DNA from: Clostridia bacterium | Lineage (GTDB): Bacteria > Bacillota > Clostridia > Oscillospirales > CAG-272 | Length of the DNA: 6,049 nt | Assembly (NCBI GenBank): GCA_017631215.1 | Contig: JAGBTR010000231.1 | Location: 1-6,049 of the forward strand | Direction: 5' to 3' | In this document: positions 1 through 5,087 of the stretch, in pieces | Layout: every line of letters begins with the position of its first letter | Numbering within the stretch: the first letter of the stretch is position 1 | The notes under the pieces: generated by a model | Seen by the model: only the letters and a program-made list of their open reading frames with translations | The model's database searches: none | Told to the model about the DNA's origin: nothing | Position numbers and translations under genes: made by a program

Positions 1-224
1 AAGAATCAAGGTGGAAAAACCGTATTTCCTGGAAATTATTCAGTTTTTCCGTTTTATCGTGTCATTTTCCGCAATGCGCCCTTGCTTTTCGCCCTTGTTT
101 TATCCTTAAATTACTTTTTTACCTATAATTACAATTTTTTACCATTTACAGAAGAAGAAACGCGCCACTATTCGGTGAAATCGGAGGTCTTCCCCCCTTC
201 CCCACCTTTTCCACTTTCCCCCAC
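1..224. other. Non-coding left-edge region, no gene supported
   Basis: This stretch holds no reading frame with family features or a convincing start site; the + strand frame beginning at 82 merely runs into the antisense of the germination gene. It includes a pyrimidine-rich + strand tract at 188-222 with runs of four to six C, an AT-rich segment at about 99-150, and an inverted repeat at 13-50. TATAAT occurs at 124-129 on the + strand, but no acceptable -35 box lies 16-18 nt before it. Confidence 0.6.
13..50. repeat. Nested inverted repeat
   Basis: Outer arms GGAAAAAC (13-20) and GTTTTTCC (43-50) are perfect complements. Inside them ATTTCC (24-29) and GGAAAT (31-36) form a second perfect pair around a single T. 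The structure could be a weak transcription terminator, or an operator for a gene beyond the left edge. No proper T-tract follows on either strand, so its role is unresolved. Confidence 0.5.
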
Positions 225-261
225 GAAACAAGAAAGATTTCCGCCACAGCGAAAATCCTTC
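225..261 (-). terminator. Intrinsic terminator after the spore germination gene
   Basis: Eight nt after the TGA stop, GAAGGATTTTCGC (249-261) pairs along its whole length with GCGGAAATCTTTC (232-244) around a TGTG loop. The 13-bp stem has two G:T wobbles. The following tail, TTGTTTC (225-231), is a modest T-tract. It ends the single-gene transcript. Confidence 0.75.
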
Positions 262-269
262 CCGTTCGA

Positions 270-1718
270 TCATTTCGTCTTTTTTTCGTTCGCGCAATTG
301 CCGGGCAACGGCTTTTGGACGCGCACAAGCATAGAGAGCAGAGCCTTGCCGTTAAAGGGAATGAGCGGATAGAGATACCTTCTTCCACCGTTCACCGTCC
401 GATTGGTCGCGATCAGCACAAAGATGAGCACCACGCCCGCCACAAAGCCCCACACGTCGAGCAACGCTGTCAGGATCAACAGCGCAATGCGCAGAAACTT
501 GACGGCGTAGCCGAGCTCGTACGACCGCTGGGTGAAGTTGGCGATGGCGACAAAGGCCATATACAGAATGACCTCGGGGATCAGCCAGCCGATGCTGACG
601 GCAAAGTCGCCAAGGATGAGTCCGCCTACCACAGAGAGCGAGTTGGACAGCATATTGGGCGTATTGAGCGATGCCATCCGCAAGCCGTCAATGAGAAACT
701 CGACGAGCAAAAGCTGAGCTAAGATAGGGATCTTACCGCCCTGCTCGGGGTGCATAAAGGACAGAAAATCCGGCATAAGGGTCGGGTTTTTGATCATCAG
801 ATACCAAAACGGTGTGAAGAACAGCGCAAGCCAGAAGATGATCTGGCGCGTGATGCGGATATAGCTTCCCGTCAGCGGAGGGAAATAATAGTCGTTGGTC
901 TCCTGCAAAAAATCCAGCATCGTCGATGGCAGCACCATCACCTGCGGGCTGTTATCGCACACGATGAGCACGCTTCCCTCGAGCAGCTGCGCCGCGGCAG
1001 CATCGGGGCGCTCGGTCGTTCGGATCTTGGGAAAGGGATTGTACCACTGCCGTCGAAGAAGGCACTCGGCCAGCGATTGCTCGCCCATCGGGAGGGCGTC
1101 CACGCGGATGGATGCGATCTTCTTTTTGAGCTTTTCCACATAGTCGAGATCGGCGCGATCGCGCATATAGCAGATGCACAGATCGGTGCGTGAGACCTCG
1201 CCCACAGACAGATACTGCATCGTCAGCGCGGGGTGGCGCACGCGGCGGCGTATGAGAGCGGTGTTGAAGATCATCGTCTCAACAAAGCCGTCTCGGGCGC
1301 CCCGCATCACAAGATCCCCCTCGGGCTCGGCGGTCTGTCGCGCGGGATAGGTGCGGGCATCGACGATCATCACCTCACCGCCAAACGTCGAGCCCAGCAT
1401 CACGGTCGCGCCCGAGAGCAGTGCGCGCGTGACCGTCTCGCCGTCCGACGTGACCTCGGCCTCAACGTAAGGCATATGCGACTCCATAAAGGCGGTCGCA
1501 TCCATACGCTCAAGCCCATTAAGACCGAGCAGATAGATAAGGATCTTGGTGACCGTTCCGTCCTTGACAAAGCCGTCAATATAGTATAGCGTCAGCTCGT
1601 CCTCTCCGACGCGCATCACCTTTTTGATGATATCAAAATTATCCTCCACCGCAAACGTTGCATCCATTGCGCGGACGTTTGCGGCATAGTCCTTCGTCAG
1701 TTGCAGCTTGCTCATCAT
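270..1718 (-). CDS. GerA-family spore germination protein, SpoVAF-like
   Basis: This 482-residue protein has the layout of GerA-type A subunits: a soluble N-terminal part (about 1-285) and a membrane part with hydrophobic segments near 292-309, 333-349, 362-395 and 405-437. Key signatures are RGARDGFVETMIFNTALIRRR (139-159), SVGEVSRTDLCICYM (171-185), LNTPNMLSNSLSVVGGLILGDFAV (351-374) and PLIPFN near the C-terminus. The DGFVKDG stretch near 48-54, the HTPN-like LNTPN and the length (B. subtilis SpoVAF is about 490) favour SpoVAF over GerAA; this is by memory, without a tree. SpoVAF-type proteins sit in the spore inner membrane and aid germinant signalling or DPA release. No spoVA, gerB or gerC genes are adjacent, so it stands alone. 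The first ATG is supported by AAGAAGGAG 7 nt upstream. A forespore-type promoter precedes it and a hairpin terminator follows. Confidence 0.92.
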   Translation of the reverse strand: MMSKLQLTKDYAANVRAMDATFAVEDNFDIIKKVMRVGEDELTLYYIDGFVKDGTVTKILIYLLGLNGLERMDATAFMESHMPYVEAEVTSDGETVTRALLSGATVMLGSTFGGEVMIVDARTYPARQTAEPEGDLVMRGARDGFVETMIFNTALIRRRVRHPALTMQYLSVGEVSRTDLCICYMRDRADLDYVEKLKKKIASIRVDALPMGEQSLAECLLRRQWYNPFPKIRTTERPDAAAAQLLEGSVLIVCDNSPQVMVLPSTMLDFLQETNDYYFPPLTGSYIRITRQIIFWLALFFTPFWYLMIKNPTLMPDFLSFMHPEQGGKIPILAQLLLVEFLIDGLRMASLNTPNMLSNSLSVVGGLILGDFAVSIGWLIPEVILYMAFVAIANFTQRSYELGYAVKFLRIALLILTALLDVWGFVAGVVLIFVLIATNRTVNGGRRYLYPLIPFNGKALLSMLVRVQKPLPGNCANEKKTK

Positions 1719-1749
1719 CTCTTGACTCCTTCTTGCGGTGTGTTTCCTT

Positions 1750-1778
1750 TAGTATGGCACACGCCGCGTCCGTCATAC
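1750..1778 (-). promoter_or_regulatory. Candidate SigG/SigF (forespore) promoter for the GerA-family gene
   Basis: On the minus strand GTATG (1774-1778) and CATACTA (1750-1756) are separated by 17 nt. They match the forespore SigG consensus as I know it from B. subtilis (-35 GHATR, -10 CATNNTA, spacer about 17-18). The expected transcription start, near 1742, leaves a leader of about 24 nt containing AAGAAGGAG before the ATG at 1718. The site lies between the upstream terminator and a spore germination gene, exactly where forespore control would be expected. SigF and SigG sites overlap in sequence, so which one reads it is open. Confidence 0.72.
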
Positions 1779-1788
1779 AACCAAGCGC

Positions 1789-1819
1789 AAAAAAAGACCG
1801 CCCCGAAAAGGAGCGGTCT
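1789..1819 (-). terminator. Rho-independent terminator closing the nagB-DUF4358 operon
   Basis: On the minus strand AGACCGCTCC (1810-1819) pairs with GGGGCGGTCT (1795-1804) around a TTTTC loop. This gives a 10-bp GC-rich stem with one G:T wobble. The last paired base starts a run of seven T (1789-1795). It lies 16 nt past the DUF4358 stop codon and separates the operon from the promoter of the germination gene. Confidence 0.93.
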
Positions 1820-1835
1820 ATGCATCAAAAAAGCT

Positions 1836-2339
1836 TCACTCAGCCGTCAACAACGCGCGCACGGTATCCAGTGCCGCCGCCTCGTCCTCGGGCGAGAGGA
1901 TATAGTAGACGACGTAACAGCCGACCACACTTACGCCCGCATTGTCGATCTTATCCATATCGGTCGGGCTGTAATTCTGGGCAAAGCCGCGCAGATAGTC
2001 GCACTGCCCTGCAAGGTAATCCTCGACAACCGCACACACGGCATCGGCGTCCTTTTCCGAGGCAAGGCGAAGCACGCCCAGCTCGTTGACGTTCTTATCT
2101 TCTTTGTGATACATCATCACACGGTCGTTGATACACTCGTTGGCCGCCGTGCCCTCAAAATAGAAGGGATAGTTATTGGCCGTTCCGTCGATGTAGTCGG
2201 TCGACACGTCAATGGCATCCAGTGCGGCAAATGCGACAGATTCGGCCGAGACGTGATCCACATAGGTTGGTGTGGCGGCGCAAGCAACGGCGCCAAGGCT
2301 CAGCGCAAGCATCAAAGCAACGATCAAAAGCTTTTTCAT
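1836..2339 (-). CDS. DUF4358 family putative lipoprotein
   Basis: The 167-residue product starts MKKLLIVALMLALSLGAVAC, a lipoprotein-like signal sequence with candidate lipidated Cys20. The lipobox AVAC lacks the usual Leu at -3, so plain secretion is also possible. The remainder fits DUF4358: ELGVLRL (86-92), a helix DADAVCAVVEDYLAGQCDYLRGF (about 97-119), then YSPTDMDKIDNAGV (123-136), GCYVVYYILS (140-149) and a short C-terminal helix. This family is uncharacterised, is typical of Clostridia, and probably acts outside the membrane. Three cysteines remain in the mature part after Cys20 (69, 102, 113), plus Cys141. The ribosome binding site is weak: the 19 nt upstream hold only a poor GGA, so translation may depend on the SGNH gene just before it. 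It is the last gene of the operon, ending 16 nt before a clear terminator. The fold assignment is fairly confident; the role, perhaps as a partner of the SGNH enzyme, is inferred from position. Confidence 0.85.
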   Translation of the reverse strand: MKKLLIVALMLALSLGAVACAATPTYVDHVSAESVAFAALDAIDVSTDYIDGTANNYPFYFEGTAANECINDRVMMYHKEDKNVNELGVLRLASEKDADAVCAVVEDYLAGQCDYLRGFAQNYSPTDMDKIDNAGVSVVGCYVVYYILSPEDEAAALDTVRALLTAE

Positions 2340-2358
2340 AAGGGATCCGTTCTATTCG

Positions 2359-3234
2359 TTAACCAATCAGATAGGCGTGCGTTCGGAGGTAGGCAAGAAT
2401 GGCGCGATAGGCCTCAGCCGTCAGATGGATGCCGTCCCCCGTCTGATAATCGGCGCGAAGCACACCGCCCGCTCCGTACAGGCAGGAGGCCGTATCGACG
2501 ACGTACGCATCGTGCGCGGCTGCGATCTCGGTCAGCTTGCCATTCAGACGCGCGGCATACTCGTTGACGGTCTCAGCGGTGTCCCGAAAGGTGGTCTGGT
2601 TACTCGCCACAGGATAGACCGTCTGCAAAATGATCACCGTGTTGGGCGAGGCCGTATGGATCGCATCGATCAGCTTACCATAGGCAACGCCGTAGAGGTC
2701 GAGGTTTTTGGCAAAGCCGTAAATGCCGTTCATGCCGAAGGACAGCACCATCAGCTCGGGCTTGGCAAGCGCCGCCGCCTCGGGGATGGTCATTTCCACA
2801 CCGCTGACGGGATAACGGATGGTCTTTTGCAAAATGTTGAGATCGAGCGTCATCGTGTTGCTGGCATTTGACCACACCTGCTCGGTCTGCTCGCCGCCGC
2901 GAAGCACGCCACGGCTACGAAGATGCGCCGTGGTCGACTCACCGACAAAGATCATACGGTCGACGTATTTCTCTCCCGCGTCGGCAGTTTCGGCAAGCAA
3001 TCGCTCGTGCGGCTCCACCGTGCTTGTCGGCGCGGAGGGCGCTGTGGGATCGAGCACGGGATAGTCCTCAAACGGCTCATCCTCGGGCTCCGCAGGCGCG
3101 GCAACGGGCGTCTCGGGGGCAGTCAGCTCGAGAATGCCAAGCGTCAAAAGGCAGACAAGACCTACGGCCATCATCGAAAGTATAAAGATCAAATAGACGC
3201 GCATAATGGCGTCGTTGTAGTCTCGCAGTCTCAC
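2359..3234 (-). CDS. Membrane-anchored SGNH/GDSL-family hydrolase
   Basis: This 291-residue protein has a short basic N-terminus, one membrane segment (about 13-37), a Pro/Glu/Ala-rich linker (about 38-75) and an extracytoplasmic SGNH hydrolase domain (about 90-291). The catalytic landmarks are visible: FVGEST with nucleophile Ser100 (block I), LSFGMNG with Asn169 (block III), and the C-terminal DGIHL with Asp267 and His270 (block V). A middle NASNTM motif may carry the block II residue. Such enzymes are esterases or acetyl transferases/deacetylases acting on glycans or lipids; the substrate here is unknown. The start is a GTG, chosen because GGGAAGGAG lies 8 nt upstream and the domain layout is complete from it. 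A 59-nt gap separates it from the gene before, and 19 nt from the DUF4358 gene after. In Clostridia, as I recall, SGNH and DUF4358 genes often cluster with MBOAT O-acetyltransferases; no MBOAT gene is present here. Confidence 0.9.
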   Translation of the reverse strand: MRLRDYNDAIMRVYLIFILSMMAVGLVCLLTLGILELTAPETPVAAPAEPEDEPFEDYPVLDPTAPSAPTSTVEPHERLLAETADAGEKYVDRMIFVGESTTAHLRSRGVLRGGEQTEQVWSNASNTMTLDLNILQKTIRYPVSGVEMTIPEAAALAKPELMVLSFGMNGIYGFAKNLDLYGVAYGKLIDAIHTASPNTVIILQTVYPVASNQTTFRDTAETVNEYAARLNGKLTEIAAAHDAYVVDTASCLYGAGGVLRADYQTGDGIHLTAEAYRAILAYLRTHAYLIG

Positions 3235-3293
3235 GGCACTCTCTCCTTCCCTTCGATTGTCTCAATATAATACCCCTCAACGCGCGCACTCAT

Positions 3294-3719
3294 TCATTTT
3301 TTGAATACGTTTCGGTACTCCTCGCCCGAGGGCTTGGCACCTCGACGTGCCGCCGACAAGGTAAGGAAGATGCCCATCACCAGCCAGTAGATGAGCACAA
3401 CGAGAAGAAGCATCAAAAACTTCATTCCCGTGCTTCCCTCGGTGCCGCTGGGCAGATAAAGGAACAGATACGCTGACAGTACACAGATGACGGCGTGCAA
3501 GCAAAGGCGGACGCCATGCGTCATTTTGTCCTGCGCGTAAATCACGCTTGCCGATGCGACACCTGCCGCAAACGGAAGAATCAGCAAAAACGATTTCGGG
3601 TTGATGCCGCCCAGCGCGTCAAAGGAGCCCGCAAGCGACAACAGAAGCAGGATCATCAGGGCAGACGTCACCGTATAGACGCGGCACAGGTAATCCAGAA
3701 ATTGACGTACCATCTTCAT
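3294..3719 (-). CDS. Small four-helix membrane protein, possibly DUF3021-like
   Basis: The predicted 141-residue protein has four hydrophobic segments at about 13-31, 43-61, 69-90 and 99-122. It ends in a charged, cytoplasmic-looking tail (AARRGAKPSGEEYRNVFKK). The spacing of the segments, the Arg-x-x-x-His entering helix 3 (RLCLH) and the LIYWLV in helix 4 resemble my recollection of DUF3021, an uncharacterised family of about 140 residues with four helices. This is pattern recognition and not firm. DUF3021 genes often sit beside LytTR regulators, and none is visible here. I chose the ATG at 3719 because GAGGTG (3726-3731) lies 6 nt upstream; a GTG at 3728 in the same frame lies within that site and would add three residues. 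The site overlaps the ywlG stop codon, suggesting translational coupling. The gene is real by position and hydropathy, but its function is unknown. Confidence 0.78.
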   Translation of the reverse strand: MKMVRQFLDYLCRVYTVTSALMILLLLSLAGSFDALGGINPKSFLLILPFAAGVASASVIYAQDKMTHGVRLCLHAVICVLSAYLFLYLPSGTEGSTGMKFLMLLLVVLIYWLVMGIFLTLSAARRGAKPSGEEYRNVFKK

Positions 3720-3725
3720 CGCATC

Positions 3726-3731
3726 CACCTC
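3726..3731 (-). promoter_or_regulatory. Ribosome binding site overlapping the ywlG stop codon
   Basis: GAGGTG shares bases with the TGA stop of the YwlG gene (3730-3732) and lies 6 nt before the ATG at 3719. It argues for the ATG over the GTG at 3728, and for translation of the membrane protein being coupled to ywlG. Confidence 0.65.
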
Positions 3732-4287
3732 ACCGCGTCTCGCCGTCGGGATAATGCGCGCGCATACCGCCGATGAACTTGGGACGGGTACGGGCGCAGA
3801 GCAGCCCTGCCTCGCCGATGCGGCAAAGAGACAGACGAACGGGCACCGCCACGTCGCGCAGATGCATACCGATCAGCGTGCCGCCGATGTCCAGCCCTGC
3901 GTGGGCGCGGATATGCTCAACCGCTACGGGATCGTTTGCATTTTCGTATACCGTCGTGGCAAACGAGCCCCCCGCGTGGGGCTGGGGCTTGACGCACACG
4001 ATCTCAAGGCCGTACGCCTCTGCGCAAGCGCGCTCGATGATGAGGGCGCGATTGAGATGCTCGCAGCACTGTGCTGCGAGATAGATGCCCTCCTCTGCCA
4101 GCACGGGCGCGATGCCCTCATAAATGGCGTGCGCCGCTTCGGCAGACGAGCCCTTACCAATGCGCTCGCCAACCACCTCGGACGACGAGCATCCAACAAC
4201 GAAAATATCACCGCGGCGCAGCTTAGCCGCCGCAAGCAGCTCGCGCACAGCGGTCTCCGCCTGCGCTTTGATCATATGCATATCCAT
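3730..4287 (-). CDS. ywlG: UPF0340 / TIGR01440 family protein, YwlG-like
   Basis: This 185-residue protein matches the family of B. subtilis YwlG, a conserved Bacillota protein of unknown function. Family signatures are GCSSSEVVGERIGKG (32-46), LAAQCCEHLNRALIIE (70-85), PHAGGSF (103-109), GLDIGGTLIGMHL (131-143) with VAVPVR following, and the C-terminal ARTRPKFIGG (165-174). There is no signal peptide or membrane segment, so it should be cytosolic. The paired cysteines and His/Glu in QCCEHLN look like functional-site residues, but no reaction is established. The first ATG (4287) is supported by TTTGAGG placed 7 nt upstream; ATGs at codons 3 and 5 are less well spaced. It follows nagB by 35 nt with no terminator between, so it is probably co-transcribed. 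Its TGA stop overlaps the next gene's ribosome binding site. The codons for the QCCE motif form a perfect 10-bp-arm palindrome (4060-4080). The symbol is by homology only. Confidence 0.9.
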   Translation of the reverse strand: MDMHMIKAQAETAVRELLAAAKLRRGDIFVVGCSSSEVVGERIGKGSSAEAAHAIYEGIAPVLAEEGIYLAAQCCEHLNRALIIERACAEAYGLEIVCVKPQPHAGGSFATTVYENANDPVAVEHIRAHAGLDIGGTLIGMHLRDVAVPVRLSLCRIGEAGLLCARTRPKFIGGMRAHYPDGETR

Positions 4288-4322
4288 ACTTTTTCCTCAA
4301 AGACGTTTTGTATTACAGCAGA

Positions 4323-5054
4323 TCAAGCTTGGAGCCCTGCTGCCGCCGCGCGGTCGCAGATGACGGTCACGTCGTCGTGCAGATTGAGCAGCGATGCGGG
4401 GCAGGACGTGGTCAGCTTGCCGGCGCACAGCGTAGCGATGGCATCCGCCTTCGCCGCGCCCGTTGCAAGCAGCAGAATCTTGCGGGCGTTCAGAATGGAG
4501 CCCATACCCATCGTCAGCGCGCGGCGCGGCACGTCGGCCTCGCTCTCGAAGAAGCGAGAATTGGCGGCGATGGTCTCGGGGGTGAGATCGGTCAGATGGG
4601 TCAGCGGCTCGAGCGCCTCGGCGGGCTCGTTGAAGGCGATGTGACCGTTGCCGCCGATGCCCAGCACCTGAATGTCGATGCCGCCAAGCTCGGCGATCTT
4701 TGCCTCATAGGAGGCGCAGAAGGCATCGGTGTCCTCGCACAGACCGTCGGGCACGTAGGTGTTTGCCTTATCGATATTGACGTGGTCGAACAGATTCTTG
4801 TTCATAAAATAGCGATAGCTCTGATCGTTGTCGGGGGCGATGGGATAATACTCATCCAGATTGACCGAGCGAACGCAAGAGAAATCCAACTCGCCTGCCT
4901 CGTAGCGGCGAATCAGCTCGCTGTACATATTCACAGGCGTCGATCCCGTGGCAAGTCCCAGCACGGCGTCCTTCTTGCTCTTCATGATCTCCTCGATCAT
5001 ATCCGCGCCCAGACGGGCAATCTCCTCATGGCTGTCACACACAATTACTCTCAT
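4323..5054 (-). CDS. nagB: Glucosamine-6-phosphate deaminase NagB
   Basis: This cytosolic enzyme converts glucosamine 6-phosphate to fructose 6-phosphate and ammonia, linking amino-sugar breakdown to glycolysis. The 243-residue length fits monomeric-type Gram-positive NagB. Visible motifs are the phosphate loop GLATGSTP (33-40), NLDEYY with catalytic Asp67, and GIGGNGHIAFNEP (132-144) with Asn136, His138 and Glu143. Arg167 in NSRFF and Lys202 are the expected phosphate contacts. Asn136 stands where E. coli has Asp141, as in Bacillus-type enzymes I recall. Aligned by eye, the E. coli allosteric-site residues Ser151, Arg158, Lys160 and Thr161 become Glu146, His153, Thr155 and Asp156, so activation by GlcNAc-6-P is unlikely. 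I chose the ATG at 5054 because AGAAGGAG lies 8 nt upstream; the in-frame TTG at 5060 would be only 2 nt from it. No nagA lies in the window. A 6-phosphogluconolactonase is unlikely given the GHIAFNEP motif. Confidence 0.96.
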   Translation of the reverse strand: MRVIVCDSHEEIARLGADMIEEIMKSKKDAVLGLATGSTPVNMYSELIRRYEAGELDFSCVRSVNLDEYYPIAPDNDQSYRYFMNKNLFDHVNIDKANTYVPDGLCEDTDAFCASYEAKIAELGGIDIQVLGIGGNGHIAFNEPAEALEPLTHLTDLTPETIAANSRFFESEADVPRRALTMGMGSILNARKILLLATGAAKADAIATLCAGKLTTSCPASLLNLHDDVTVICDRAAAAGLQA

Positions 5055-5062
5055 AACCAATA

Positions 5063-5070
5063 CTCCTTCT
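5063..5070 (-). promoter_or_regulatory. Ribosome binding site deciding the nagB start
   Basis: AGAAGGAG on the minus strand is a strong Shine-Dalgarno match. It lies 8 nt before the ATG at 5054 but only 2 nt before the in-frame TTG at 5060, so initiation at the ATG is favoured and two residues drop from the longest reading frame. Confidence 0.85.
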
Positions 5071-5087
5071 CATTATAGTGGCGGACG

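Noticed and set aside
82..372. + strand frame of 96 codons across the left non-coding region
   Set aside because: Low-complexity Phe/Pro-rich translation, no ribosome binding site, and it runs over the 3' end of the germination gene and its terminator.
3235..3293. TATTAT/TATATT in the 59-nt gap before the SGNH gene, a possible internal promoter
   Set aside because: The hexamers 16-18 nt upstream do not resemble a -35 box; the AT-rich patch alone is too weak to call.
3754..4644. Long + strand open frame (296 codons) opposite ywlG and the end of nagB
   Set aside because: It covers two real minus-strand genes, is rich in Arg/Ala/His as antisense frames of GC-rich genes are, and shows no domain.
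5072..5077. TATAAT on the minus strand just before nagB, a possible -10 box
   Set aside because: No -35-like hexamer lies 16-18 nt upstream, and a start 7 nt downstream would fall inside the nagB ribosome binding site.
4308..5078. Long + strand open frame (256 codons) opposite nagB
   Set aside because: It is antisense to a confidently identified gene, has no family motif and reflects codon bias of the minus-strand gene.
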